From Empedobacter falsenii (GTDB lineage Bacteria; Bacteroidota; Bacteroidia; Flavobacteriales; Weeksellaceae): 64,000 bases of DNA. The position numbers were made by a program, and so were the translations under genes. Positions 39,881 to 48,519 of the stretch are shown piece after piece. The notes under the pieces were generated by a model. It searched no databases. It worked only from the letters and a program-made list of their open reading frames with translations, and was not told where the DNA came from. The DNA is taken from NCBI RefSeq assembly GCF_013488205.1, contig NZ_CP040908.1, positions 458,501 through 522,500 on the forward strand, in the 5' to 3' direction. Every line of letters starts with the position of its first letter. Position 1 is the stretch's first letter.

Positions 39881-40030
39881 ATGGCAAAGAAAACGGTAGC
39901 AACCCTACAAACTGGGTCTAAAAAAATGACCAAAGTTATCAAAATGGTAAAATCTCCAAAATCTGGAGCTTACGTATTTGTTGAAAAAGTAGTTAACGCT
40001 GATGAAGCAGATTCTTTCTTCACGAAATAA
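39881..40030 (+). CDS. DUF4295 protein, probable Bacteroidota ribosomal protein
   Basis: The 49-residue gene is read directly from the sequence: it begins MAKKTVATLQTGSKKMTKVI and ends DEADSFFTK. It is Lys-rich (11 Lys) and carries the SPKSGAYVFVEKVV core of DUF4295, which in Bacteroidota almost always follows rpmG. I recall that a Bacteroidota-specific large-subunit protein (bL38) was seen in a Flavobacterium ribosome structure and this may be it, but I cannot confirm the match. Operon position and charge support a ribosomal role. Confidence 0.85.
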   Translation: MAKKTVATLQTGSKKMTKVIKMVKSPKSGAYVFVEKVVNADEADSFFTK

Positions 40031-40071
40031 TCAAATCATCTCCTTAACAAAAAATATTTAAGGTTAATTGA

Positions 40072-40099
40072 GCTGCCTCGTTTTCAGGGCGGCTTTTTT
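40072..40099 (+). terminator. Terminator of the rpmB operon
   Basis: GCTGCC (40072-40077) pairs with GGGCGGC (40087-40093) allowing one G.U, followed by TTTTTT at 40094-40099. Confidence 0.75.
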
Positions 40100-40154
40100 A
40101 TTTCCTTATATTTTATGTATCTTCGTACAAAATTTTAAGAAATTTAGCTTATTA

Positions 40155-41117
40155 ATGAGTTGGTTCAAAAAGATATTAGGTAAAGAAAGCAAAGAAAAAT
40201 TAGATGAAGGGTTAGAAAAATCTAAAACTTCTCTATTTGATAAAATCAGTCGTGCTGTAGTAGGTAAATCTAAAGTAGACGATGAGGTTTTAGATGATTT
40301 AGAAGAAGTATTGATTTCTTCTGATGTCGGTGTTGAAACAACGATCAAAATTATTCGTCGAATAGAAGAACGTGTAGAACGTGATAAATATGTTTCGACT
40401 TCTGAGTTAGATTTAATTCTTCGCGAAGAAATTGCAGGCTTACTTTCCGAAAACAATATAGAAGATACAAACGGTTTTTCGATTCCAAAGAAAGATGTAC
40501 CATATGTTATTATGGTGGTTGGAGTAAATGGAGTTGGTAAAACAACGACGATTGGTAAATTGGCTTCTCAGTTCAAATCACAAGGACTTAAAGTAGTTCT
40601 TGGAGCGGCAGATACGTTTCGTGCGGCGGCTGTAGATCAATTAGTAATTTGGTCGGAGCGTGCAGGTGTACCAATTGTAAAACAAGCAATGGGTTCTGAC
40701 CCTGCTTCGGTTGCATTTGATACCATTCAGTCGGCAGTTGCACAAAATGCAGATGTTGTTTTGATTGATACAGCAGGACGTTTGCATAACAAAATTAACT
40801 TGATGAACGAGTTGACAAAAATAAAACGTGTAATGCAAAAGGTAATTCCAGATGCGCCTCACGAAGTTTTATTAGTGTTAGATGGTTCTACAGGTCAAAA
40901 TGCTTTTGAGCAAGCAAAACAATTTACACAAGCAACAGAAGTTTCTTCTTTAGCGGTTACAAAATTAGATGGAACAGCAAAAGGAGGAGTGGTAATTGGA
41001 ATTTCAGATCAATTTAAGATTCCAGTTAAATACATTGGTGTTGGTGAAGGAATCAATGATTTACAAGCTTTCAATAAAATGGAGTTTGTCGATTCTTTTT
41101 TTAAACGAAATAATTAA
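40155..41117 (+). CDS. ftsY: Signal recognition particle receptor FtsY
   Basis: FtsY receives SRP-ribosome complexes at the inner membrane. From the ATG at 40155 it has 320 residues: an amphipathic N-terminal start (MSWFKKILGKESKEKLDEGL), the four-helix N domain, and the GTPase domain with GVNGVGKTTTIGKLA, DTFRAAAVDQL, DTAGRLHNK and TKLDGTAKGG. An upstream in-frame start at 40068 was rejected because it lies in the preceding terminator. TATCTTCG at 40118-40125 is a likely -7 element. It lacks the long acidic N-terminal extension of E. coli FtsY. Confidence 0.96.
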   Translation: MSWFKKILGKESKEKLDEGLEKSKTSLFDKISRAVVGKSKVDDEVLDDLEEVLISSDVGVETTIKIIRRIEERVERDKYVSTSELDLILREEIAGLLSENNIEDTNGFSIPKKDVPYVIMVVGVNGVGKTTTIGKLASQFKSQGLKVVLGAADTFRAAAVDQLVIWSERAGVPIVKQAMGSDPASVAFDTIQSAVAQNADVVLIDTAGRLHNKINLMNELTKIKRVMQKVIPDAPHEVLLVLDGSTGQNAFEQAKQFTQATEVSSLAVTKLDGTAKGGVVIGISDQFKIPVKYIGVGEGINDLQAFNKMEFVDSFFKRNN

Positions 41118-41140
41118 GAAATTCAATTTCTATAAAATAT

Positions 41141-41170
41141 AAATCCTTCAAGTTTTCTTGAAGGATTTTT
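41141..41170 (+). terminator. Terminator of ftsY
   Basis: AAATCCTTCAAG (41141-41152) and CTTGAAGGATTT (41157-41168) form a perfect 12-bp stem with a TTTT loop and T-tail. It also overlaps the 3' end of the opposing gene, whose stop is at 41170. Confidence 0.9.
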
Positions 41171-41640
41171 TATCTATAAAAATCTTTTTCTTTGAGATTA
41201 ATTTTATCAAGTATGAACTCTAAAACTTGATGAAATTTTGTTTCCTTATTTGTACAACTGATATTATATTTAACGGAATTACTATCATTACTAAAACTTA
41301 ATATAGTATGATTTCCATCTAAACATTGTATATGAGGAAATAAATCTTTTGGGTTTAAGTTTAATAATTTAGTAGATATTTCTTCAAAATCATTCAGATT
41401 GATATACATGACTTTTTTGTAATCATGATCTTCTTTAAGATTCATTTTTATTTCTACTAATACTTTATCTTTTTTATTATTTTTTGATGACTGAAAATTT
41501 GCATTTGGAGATTCTATGTAAATTGTCGTGTTGCTCCACAAATGAGATGAAGTATTCTCTATTTCTATATAGTTTATTTGATCTTGACCAAAAGTACTAA
41601 TGGAACAGATAAGTAAAATAGTCAATAATTTATAATTCAT
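41170..41640 (-). CDS. Secreted protein of unknown function, 156 residues
   Basis: The product has a signal peptide (MNYKLLTILLICSISTFGQ) and a small beta-rich domain with two Cys (residues about 107 and 130: FPHIQCLDGN, KYNISCTNKE) that may form a disulfide. I do not recognise the family. It is 15 nt downstream of another small secreted protein on the same strand, so the two are probably one operon. Confidence 0.72.
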   Translation of the reverse strand: MNYKLLTILLICSISTFGQDQINYIEIENTSSHLWSNTTIYIESPNANFQSSKNNKKDKVLVEIKMNLKEDHDYKKVMYINLNDFEEISTKLLNLNPKDLFPHIQCLDGNHTILSFSNDSNSVKYNISCTNKETKFHQVLEFILDKINLKEKDFYR

Positions 41641-41655
41641 AACTAATAATTTAGC

Positions 41656-42096
41656 TTAATAAACCACCTTAATATATTCTTTATAAAACTTTTTGCTTTT
41701 GTTTTCTTTCTTCGAAATAGTTTTTAAAAACTCGTTTAAATATTCTCTGAAAGGAGAATCTTTCGCTAAAGCATCTTGTTTCTTACTCGTCAAAACTTGA
41801 ACAGTTCCGTACATTTCTTCATCATTTTCTACGCTCGATGCAATCAAAGTAAAAGTTTCATTTGATTCATTAATGATATTTTTATTCGACCAAACTAACA
41901 ACGGTTGATTGTTCTCGTTGTACAAAACATTGTCCCATTTTCCTAACCAATCGTATAGCATTTTTTTCGCAACTAAAGACGTTTGGAAACTTTCGACACG
42001 ATATTCTGTCAACGAACGTTCGGCTTGTTCTTGCGCATATAATAAATTGAAACTTGTAAAAAGTGCGATAAAAAGAAATAATTTTTTCAAACTCAA
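41656..42096 (-). CDS. Secreted protein of unknown function, 146 residues
   Basis: A signal peptide (MSLKKLFLFIALFTSFNLLYAQ) precedes a soluble domain with the segment YDWLGKWDNVLYNENNQPLLVWSNKN and a Lys-rich C-terminus. No family was recognised. The next gene downstream (41170-41640) is also a small exported protein, and an outer-membrane barrel gene diverges from it at 42206; a functional link is only suggested by position. Confidence 0.72.
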   Translation of the reverse strand: MSLKKLFLFIALFTSFNLLYAQEQAERSLTEYRVESFQTSLVAKKMLYDWLGKWDNVLYNENNQPLLVWSNKNIINESNETFTLIASSVENDEEMYGTVQVLTSKKQDALAKDSPFREYLNEFLKTISKKENKSKKFYKEYIKVVY

Positions 42097-42205
42097 AAAT
42101 CTTGTTTAGCGTAAAGTTATCAAAAATAATTGCAATTCTTATGTAACTTATTTGTTCTTCATGCGTCATATAAATATACACTAACTCTTAATAGTAGAAT
42201 TAACC

Positions 42206-44296
42206 ATGAAGAAATTTTTTGTACTTGCTGTTACATTGTCAGGAATTTTTGCTTTTGGACAAGATGAAAAGCAGGATTCAACGGACTATAATCCAATTGA
42301 AATAAAAGAAGTTTTAGTTCAATCGCAACGCAAAAAAATGTTTGCGGACAAAGCAGTTTATACGTTTGATAAAGAAGCCTTAGAAAAAGCGCGCTACGCA
42401 AAAGATTTGTTGAATACGTTACCAGAACTACAAGTTGATCCAATTTCGAATACAATACAGAGTACAAAAGGTGGAACGACTTTGTTGTTGATTAATGGAA
42501 TTGAGGCAACAGATAATCAAATTCGTGCCGTGAAACCACAAGATGTAGTTCGTGTTGAGTATTTTGATATTCCGCCAGCGCGTTATGCAAATCGTGCAGA
42601 TCAGGTGGTGAATTTGATTACACGAAACCCAGAAAATGGTTATGTGTACGGAGCGGATCTCACTTCGGCGTTTACAACAGGTTTTATAAATGGTTCTGCT
42701 TATGCAAATTTTACGAAAGGAAAAAATAACTTTGGATTAGAGTATAACATCTATCTAAGAGATTATAAGGATCGTACTTCGATGAATATTTATGATTATA
42801 ACTTAAATAATATTCATTATAGAACAGAAAATCAACGCAACGAATATTTTGGATATACGGATCAAACAATTGCATTGCGATATACCAATTCGGATTCGGA
42901 TAAATATGCTTTTCAAGCAAAGTTGGATATGAATATCAGTTCGAGTTTTGCTTATGCGAATGGCACAAGTTTGTTCTATCAAAATAGTTTATTAGAGAAT
43001 CATTCAACTTACAAACATTCTAATTCTAATTATTCAAAACCAACATTAGATCTTTATTATTCGAGAAAATTAGGAAAGAAAGATGAGTTAAGTTTAAATG
43101 TAGTTGGATCGATGTATACAACTAAATCGATTGACGAAACGCGCGAATGGGAAACAATTTCTGGTGCAGAACAATATAATTATTTGACAAATTTAGAAGC
43201 TGATCAAAAAGGAATTGTAGGAGAAATAGCGCATACGCATAGTTTCGAGAAAGGAAAATTAAATTCTGGTTATCGAATTTCAAATAATTCGATTGATAAT
43301 AAATTAGAAAACTTAAATGGTCCTTCGAATAATAAAGTAAATTATTTAGAACAATATATCTATTCTGAATATTCTGGAAAAGCGAAAAAATTGTCGTATC
43401 GTTTGGGTGTTGGATTAACGAATGTTCATAATAAGAATGAAGATACAAACACAGATACGTGGACGTTTACGCCAAAATTAGTATTGGGTTACGAATTAGC
43501 GAAGAATCAAAATTTACGTTTTTCGAGTTCGTATAAACCAACAAGTCCTTGGAATTCGGCATTGAGTAAAAACGTGATTCAGGTTGTGGAAAATATTACA
43601 CAAGAAGGAAATCCGTATTTAACTATTCAGAAATCGTTTGGAAATAATTTAATTTATTCCTTCAATTCAAAATATTTTGATTTAAATACAAATGCATTTT
43701 ATCATTATACAAAAGATCCGATTAATCAATTGTATTTGCAAAATATCATTAATGGAAATGTAGAAGGATATAAATTAACGTACGAAAATGCTCAAAATTC
43801 GCAACGTTACGGTGTTCAAATTACAGGTTCTATTAAACCTTTTGGAACAGATATTTTAACTGTAAAAGTGAATGTAGCGCCAGCCACAGAACGTTTCAAA
43901 ACGAAAGATGGTAGAATTTTGAAGAATGATTATATCGGAAATTATTTTGCATTATCATCTGTTTACAAAAACTTTCGTGTAGATTATCAATTTAATATTC
44001 CGTATTACACGTTGGGCGGAGCTTTGTTGTACACACAAGAAAACATGAACCATGCTTTTGCGAGTTATAAGTACAATAATTGGACTTTTTCTACTGGAAT
44101 GTATTGGATTGGAATGCCATCGACTTACAAGCAAAAAACGATGGATAAACAATATGTGGATTATTCCCGTGTAGGAAAAATTTGGGACAACAAATCGATG
44201 TTTGTCGTTGGTTTGAGTTTTGATTTTGCTACAGGTAAGAAAACAAATATCAACCGAAAATTGGAAAATGAAACTGCAGGAGCAGCAACGTTTTAA
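42206..44296 (+). CDS. Outer-membrane beta-barrel (TonB receptor-like) protein
   Basis: The 696-residue protein has a signal peptide (MKKFFVLAVTLSGIFAFGQ), a plug-like domain (about 30-145; LLNTLPELQVDPISNTIQSTKGGTTLLLINGIEATDNQIRAVKPQDVVRVEYFDIPPARYA) and a long barrel of alternating aromatic strands (about 150-696). It lacks the carboxypeptidase-regulatory N-terminal domain typical of this outer-membrane barrel family, starting directly at the plug. The last residue is Phe (AGAATF), but the usual terminal aromatic strand ends earlier. Ligand unknown. Its terminator is an exceptionally long perfect hairpin. Confidence 0.85.
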   Translation: MKKFFVLAVTLSGIFAFGQDEKQDSTDYNPIEIKEVLVQSQRKKMFADKAVYTFDKEALEKARYAKDLLNTLPELQVDPISNTIQSTKGGTTLLLINGIEATDNQIRAVKPQDVVRVEYFDIPPARYANRADQVVNLITRNPENGYVYGADLTSAFTTGFINGSAYANFTKGKNNFGLEYNIYLRDYKDRTSMNIYDYNLNNIHYRTENQRNEYFGYTDQTIALRYTNSDSDKYAFQAKLDMNISSSFAYANGTSLFYQNSLLENHSTYKHSNSNYSKPTLDLYYSRKLGKKDELSLNVVGSMYTTKSIDETREWETISGAEQYNYLTNLEADQKGIVGEIAHTHSFEKGKLNSGYRISNNSIDNKLENLNGPSNNKVNYLEQYIYSEYSGKAKKLSYRLGVGLTNVHNKNEDTNTDTWTFTPKLVLGYELAKNQNLRFSSSYKPTSPWNSALSKNVIQVVENITQEGNPYLTIQKSFGNNLIYSFNSKYFDLNTNAFYHYTKDPINQLYLQNIINGNVEGYKLTYENAQNSQRYGVQITGSIKPFGTDILTVKVNVAPATERFKTKDGRILKNDYIGNYFALSSVYKNFRVDYQFNIPYYTLGGALLYTQENMNHAFASYKYNNWTFSTGMYWIGMPSTYKQKTMDKQYVDYSRVGKIWDNKSMFVVGLSFDFATGKKTNINRKLENETAGAATF

Positions 44297-44343
44297 TCAA
44301 TACACAAAAAGAGAATCCTAAAGATTCTCTTTTTGTGTATTGA
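44297..44343 (+). terminator. Terminator with a 21-bp perfect stem after the barrel gene
   Basis: Positions 44297-44317 are the exact reverse complement of 44323-44343; the loop is CTAAA. The stem includes an internal A5/T5 block, so the poly-U lies inside the structure. It begins at the base after the stop codon. Confidence 0.8.
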
Positions 44344-44358
44344 TAATTTGGATGCGAT

Positions 44359-44416
44359 GTTGAAACGAGTTCAACAAGACATAAGGTAGATGTCATTCCG
44401 ACGAATGGAGGAATCT
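44359..44416. repeat. Dispersed intergenic repeat, best-preserved copy
   Basis: GTTGAA-ACGAG-TTCAAC at 44359-44375 is a perfect six-pair stem. A second module at 44391-44416 begins TGTCATTCCGACGAATGGAG and ends GAATCT, also found in shortened form at 51325-51350. The order hairpin then TGTCATTCCGAC is like that of intergenic repeats I know from other flavobacterial genomes. Confidence 0.6.
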
Positions 44417-44444
44417 ATAATTAAATTATTTTTGCATCTAACAT

Positions 44445-45506
44445 CTACAACTCTGCCAAAAATTTCAGCGTATCAATATTATCGGCATAATCTGTTAATT
44501 TTGGGAATTGAGTTTGCCCAAATTCAACATAATTCGGATTATCTCTCATATCGTTTCCAACCACGCATTGTATTTGATCTTCATTTTCAATCAAATAATT
44601 TTTTACATCATTTACATCTTCATAAACTTCAAAATTTACAACTGCAATTGGAGAATGTAAAGCTGTATCTTTTTTCATCAGAACAAAATTATTGTCTAAA
44701 AATTCATCTTTTCCTAACAAAAATATTGCACGATTGTAATCGTAATTATTTGCATATTTAGGATGATTAATCACATCACCATAAGAAAAAATAGCTTCGA
44801 AAATTTTTGGTAATTGCGCTTCATCTTTTACATAAAGTTTCGTCACATTTCGGCAACCTAATCCAAAATAAATGAATAAGTCGTTACCCAATTTTTTCAA
44901 TTCTTCATCAGTTTCCGAACCATTCAATACAGCAACTGAAGTTCTATTTTTACGAATAATGTTAGGAACTTTTCCAAAATATTGTTCAAAATAGCGTGCC
45001 GTGTTATTACTTCCAGTTGCAATAACCGCATCAAAATTTTCTAATCGTTCAACAGTTTGAATAATCGATTTGAAATTTTCATCAATCGAATACAAATATT
45101 TTATCGCTAATTTGATTAATTTATCATCTTTTGATGAAGTTTTAATCAACGCATTATTTCCAGAAATAACAACAGAAAGCAAATCATGAAAACCAACCAA
45201 AGGTAAATTTCCTGCCATTATAATTCCAACATTTTTTGGTGTTTCAGCAAATGGATAATCTTTCGTCCAAGCCAATAAATTTTCTTCCGTTAAAGCTTTT
45301 GCCCAACTTTTCAAGGCTAACGTAATATTATCTTTTGTAAACCAATTGTTGTAGGCTTCTGCATCGCTCACCGCATATTCAGCTTCTTCTTTCCAATTCT
45401 CGAATTTTTCTGTCAGTTCCGCGTCTTTAATTGAATCATTATTTATAATAAAATTAAAAAACTGCCCCAATTCGTTAAATGCTGAAATCCTTTGTTCAAA
45501 TGTCAT
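44445..45506 (-). CDS. Acyl-CoA reductase (LuxC-like)
   Basis: A 353-residue NADPH-dependent aldehyde-dehydrogenase-fold protein that reduces fatty acyl-CoA to aldehyde. Visible are the cofactor-binding segment [34 protein letters not shown] (about 90-125), [18 protein letters not shown] (about 165) and the catalytic Cys loop [14 protein letters not shown] (about residue 225). It is divergent from a ferredoxin gene, the arrangement usual in Flavobacteriia. Physiological product unknown; the short length compared with V. harveyi LuxC (about 480) is typical of this branch. Confidence 0.88.
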   Translation of the reverse strand: MTFEQRISAFNELGQFFNFIINNDSIKDAELTEKFENWKEEAEYAVSDAEAYNNWFTKDNITLALKSWAKALTEENLLAWTKDYPFAETPKNVGIIMAGNLPLVGFHDLLSVVISGNNALIKTSSKDDKLIKLAIKYLYSIDENFKSIIQTVERLENFDAVIATGSNNTARYFEQYFGKVPNIIRKNRTSVAVLNGSETDEELKKLGNDLFIYFGLGCRNVTKLYVKDEAQLPKIFEAIFSYGDVINHPKYANNYDYNRAIFLLGKDEFLDNNFVLMKKDTALHSPIAVVNFEVYEDVNDVKNYLIENEDQIQCVVGNDMRDNPNYVEFGQTQFPKLTDYADNIDTLKFLAEL

Positions 45507-45525
45507 TTTTTCTGAAAATTAAATG

Positions 45526-45547
45526 TAATTTTGTAGTTGCAAATGTA
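45526..45547. promoter_or_regulatory. Back-to-back -7 elements for ferredoxin and acyl-CoA reductase
   Basis: TAATTTTG at 45526-45533 (plus) and CAAATGTA at 45540-45547 (TACATTTG on minus) lie 6 nt apart, giving overlapping divergent promoters. Good -33 partners were not found for either. Confidence 0.4.
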
Positions 45548-45568
45548 GGAAATAAAAAAACAGATACA

Positions 45569-45919
45569 ATGGCTATAATTATTACAGATGAATGTATAAA
45601 TTGTGGAGCTTGTGAGCCAGAATGTCCAAATAACGCGATTTATGAAGCTGCGGTAGATTGGAAATATTCTGATGGAACTTCTCTTAGCGGGACAATTGTA
45701 AACGTAGACGGCGCAACTTTTGATGCTGATGCGGTGCAAGATCCTGTGAGTGATGAGGTTTATTACATTGTTCCCGATAAATGTACTGAATGTAAAGGTT
45801 TCCACGAAGAACCACAATGTGCGGCAGTTTGTCCAGTGGATTGTTGTGTGCCTGATGATAACCACGTAGAAAGCGAGGAGCGCCTTTTGAGCAAAAAAGC
45901 GTTTATGCACTTAGAGTAA
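45569..45919 (+). CDS. 2[4Fe-4S] ferredoxin
   Basis: A 116-residue ferredoxin with the cluster motifs [13 protein letters not shown] (residues 9-21) and [18 protein letters not shown] (near 74-91), matching the Alvin-type 2[4Fe-4S] ferredoxins with a longer loop in the second motif. The ATG at 45569 gives the family start [13 protein letters not shown]; the frame runs upstream to 45479, but that part is antisense to the acyl-CoA reductase start and holds the promoters. It probably supplies electrons for iron-sulfur or fatty-acid-related redox reactions. Confidence 0.93.
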   Translation: MAIIITDECINCGACEPECPNNAIYEAAVDWKYSDGTSLSGTIVNVDGATFDADAVQDPVSDEVYYIVPDKCTECKGFHEEPQCAAVCPVDCCVPDDNHVESEERLLSKKAFMHLE

Positions 45920-45940
45920 AATCGTCACAACTTTACATAT

Positions 45941-45970
45941 AAAAACCTCTCAGAATTTGAGAGGTTTTTT
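45941..45970 (+). terminator. Terminator of the ferredoxin gene
   Basis: AAAAACCTCTCA (45941-45952) with TGAGAGGTTTTT (45958-45969), loop GAATT. After it, 45978-46117 holds no gene; it contains a GC-rich patch (CCCTTCGGGCGGGC at 45986-45999) unlike the surrounding AT-rich DNA. Confidence 0.85.
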
Positions 45971-46117
45971 TAGTTTTTGGGCAATCCCTTCGGGCGGGCT
46001 TTTCGTTGCAATCTTTTTCTCAAACTTCGACTTCGTTTAGTTATCAAAAAAGGATTTCCACTTCAATCCCTATTGCATTTTATTAATTTCTAAACTCGAG
46101 CTTCGAAATTCGTTTTT

Positions 46118-47785
46118 TTAAGAATATCTTTTCTTTCTAATCCAAAATCCAATTCCAGCTAATAAAGCAATAATAGCAGTTGGAACAAGTAGATTAATCA
46201 TTTGCCAAGTAGATTTTTCTTGTAAAACAGTTGTTTCGCTCAACAAAGGAATCTCTAATTTACGATTACGTAGAGCCAAGAAATCAGAATCACCTAATAA
46301 ATAATCCATCGCATTCATTACAAATGTTTGGTTGGCGTATGTTTTCGGTTTTCCGTCTGGATTATCTGGACGAACCGAAAATTTATTTTCTCCTAATTGC
46401 ATCGGAATTCCTCTCCACAAAGCATTTTTCAAAACATCTCCGTCCGAAATAACGATCATTTTTCCGTCAGTAGTTTTCGGTTTGAAATTCGGAAATTCTT
46501 TACGTTCGTAACGCGAAGCATAAGCCGAATTGAAATTACCTTCTAACAAAACTGCCATCGGAATTTTTCCCATTTTATATTCTTCAGGATTCTCGATTTC
46601 AACTTCGTTTAATTGAATATAATTTAAAGCAGGTTTCAAACTTGATTGTTCAGAAGAACTCAATAAAACCGTTTGCTTAATATTTGGATTTTTTAGTAAT
46701 TCGATTGGATTTGCAAATTGGAATAAAACAGGATCGATTGAACTTGTAATTGGGTTTTCTTCTCCTTTAATTCCTAACTCAAAATAAGGCCAATTGTAAT
46801 AATTGTAACTTGTATTTCCTGCCGTTTCACCATCAGCCAAAACAATTTGCGCCCCATTCATATCCTTTATAACAGCCGGATGAATGCGAACACCATAATT
46901 GAATAAGAAATCATTTAACTTCAAATCTCTTGGAAAAGCAACGATTTTTCCACTTCGGAAAATAGAATCCATTTCAGCATCGACAGTTTCCACAGCCATC
47001 ATCATTTTTCCACCATTCATGATATATTGATCCAAAACCAATTTATCCATATCAGAAAAAGGTAATGTAGGTTTTGCGATAATTAACGCATCAAAACGTT
47101 TCAAACTATCCAAATCAGAAGGTTGTAAAGTAAACGATTTGTTTGCAATTGGATTAAGGTAGATCTCAACATCATATTTTTCTGACAAAGCAGAACCTAA
47201 TCCTTGAATATTAGCTTCTGGTAATTCGTCATGATGAACGATAAAACCAACTCTTTTGCGCTCAAAATTGGTTGCTTTCTGAATTTTTTCGGCAAATAAA
47301 TATTCTAATTTTTCTGTTGAAGCCAACGCTAATTTATCAAATGGAGTAGAAGGGTCATTGACCAAAACCTCCATATAAGTCGATTTGTCGCCGTAAGTTA
47401 ATTTTGCGTACGGATAAACATTCAAAATTCCTTTGTCGGTTTTAATCGGAACTGGAGTCAATTTATTTTGCTCTAATTCGGCTTGTCCTAAATCGACAGG
47501 ATCAATAAAAGAATAAGAAATATTGCTATTTTTTTCGCGAAGTTCGTCTAATAAAAACTGAATTTCGTTTTTCAAAATTCTGTAATCGCCCGTTAAATCT
47601 CCACCCAAAAGAATTTCAATTTTAAGCGGTTGTTTTACATTTTCTACTAACTTTTCTGTTGTAGAAGTTAACGTAAAACGTTTGTCTTTCGTCATGTCAA
47701 TTCGTGTGTAAACAAATTGAGCGATGATAAAAAGCGCGATAAATGCGATGAAAGTAATTAGATGTTTTTTGTTTAATTTTTTCAT
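46118..47785 (-). CDS. gldG: Gliding-motility-associated ABC transporter substrate-binding protein GldG
   Basis: GldG with GldF and GldA forms an ABC complex linked to gliding in Flavobacterium. The protein from the ATG at 47785 has 555 residues: an N-terminal hydrophobic segment (HLITFIAFIALFIIAQFVYT), a large periplasmic domain (YSFIDPVDLGQAELEQN; RVGFIVHHDELPEANIQGLGSALSEKYDVEI; MMMAVETVDAEMDSI) and a C-terminal helix (LVPTAIIALLAGIGFWIRKK). The ATG at 47785 lies 4 nt after the gldF stop; an in-frame ATG at 47806 would overlap gldF by 17 nt and is less likely. Whether this organism glides is not known. Confidence 0.9.
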   Translation of the reverse strand: MKKLNKKHLITFIAFIALFIIAQFVYTRIDMTKDKRFTLTSTTEKLVENVKQPLKIEILLGGDLTGDYRILKNEIQFLLDELREKNSNISYSFIDPVDLGQAELEQNKLTPVPIKTDKGILNVYPYAKLTYGDKSTYMEVLVNDPSTPFDKLALASTEKLEYLFAEKIQKATNFERKRVGFIVHHDELPEANIQGLGSALSEKYDVEIYLNPIANKSFTLQPSDLDSLKRFDALIIAKPTLPFSDMDKLVLDQYIMNGGKMMMAVETVDAEMDSIFRSGKIVAFPRDLKLNDFLFNYGVRIHPAVIKDMNGAQIVLADGETAGNTSYNYYNWPYFELGIKGEENPITSSIDPVLFQFANPIELLKNPNIKQTVLLSSSEQSSLKPALNYIQLNEVEIENPEEYKMGKIPMAVLLEGNFNSAYASRYERKEFPNFKPKTTDGKMIVISDGDVLKNALWRGIPMQLGENKFSVRPDNPDGKPKTYANQTFVMNAMDYLLGDSDFLALRNRKLEIPLLSETTVLQEKSTWQMINLLVPTAIIALLAGIGFWIRKKRYS

Positions 47786-47789
47786 GGCA

Positions 47790-48518
47790 CTATTTTTTAT
47801 TTTCAAGATTAACGATTGAAATTTGATTTAAAATTCCAATCAAAATCAAAAAGTAAAGTAAATCTCGTGTGTCAATAATTCCTTTCAAAAACTGGTTGTA
47901 ATGTGTAAAACTTCCAATTTTTTGAACATAGAAATCCATCGAACCAAGTAAATTATAAGACGCTAAACTTTCGAATCCATAAAAAATAATGAAGCAAAAG
48001 AAAACCGCCAAAACATAAGCCATTACTTGATTCTTGGTAATAGAAGAGGTAAATAAACCAATTGCGGCGAATAAGTTTCCTAAAAAGAAAAGTCCTAAAT
48101 AGCCAGAAAAAATTGTTCCGTAATCTAATTCTTGTTCAGGCATCAAAAATTCTTGCAACGTAATGATGAACAAGAAAGTTGAAAGCAGACAAAAAACGAC
48201 AACTGAAACGACTGCTAAATATTTGCCCCAAATAATTTGGTTATTTTTTATAGGTAGTGTAAATAACCACAATAATGTGCCGTTTGCTTGCTCTTCCGCG
48301 ATTAATTTCATCGTTAAAGCTGGAATCATGAATAGAAAAATCCAAGGTCCGACAAAGAAAAAACTATTTAAAGTTGCATTTCCCGTATTGAAAACATTGA
48401 ATTCGTTATCAAAAAACCAAAGGAACAAAACCGAAACGATAACAAATGTCGCGGTTGCTAAATAGGCGGTGAAGCCTAAATAAAAATTGGAAAACTCTTT
48501 TTTGAAGATCGTCCACAT
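47790..48518 (-). CDS. gldF: Gliding-motility-associated ABC transporter permease GldF
   Basis: A 242-residue ABC-2 type membrane permease with about six hydrophobic segments. The N-terminus MWTIFKKEFSNFYLGFTAYLATATFVIVSVLF and the motif LTMKLIAEEQANGTLLWLFTLPIKNNQIIWGKYLAVV (about residues 63-100) are typical of GldF. It is directly upstream of gldG and 1 nt from hemJ, so the three genes form an operon. gldA, the ATPase, is not in this window. Confidence 0.92.
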   Translation of the reverse strand: MWTIFKKEFSNFYLGFTAYLATATFVIVSVLFLWFFDNEFNVFNTGNATLNSFFFVGPWIFLFMIPALTMKLIAEEQANGTLLWLFTLPIKNNQIIWGKYLAVVSVVVFCLLSTFLFIITLQEFLMPEQELDYGTIFSGYLGLFFLGNLFAAIGLFTSSITKNQVMAYVLAVFFCFIIFYGFESLASYNLLGSMDFYVQKIGSFTHYNQFLKGIIDTRDLLYFLILIGILNQISIVNLENKK

Positions 48519-48519
48519 G

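Noticed and set aside
40068..40154. In-frame extension of ftsY
   Set aside because: Overlaps the terminator of the rpmB operon; added residues are unlike FtsY.
42231..43448. Antisense open frames within the outer-membrane barrel gene
   Set aside because: AT-rich antisense frames without recognisable protein motifs or start context; the sense gene is clear.
47786..47806. Longer gldG start at 47806
   Set aside because: Overlaps gldF by 17 nt and adds residues before the MKKLNKKH start; the ATG at 47785 directly follows the gldF stop.
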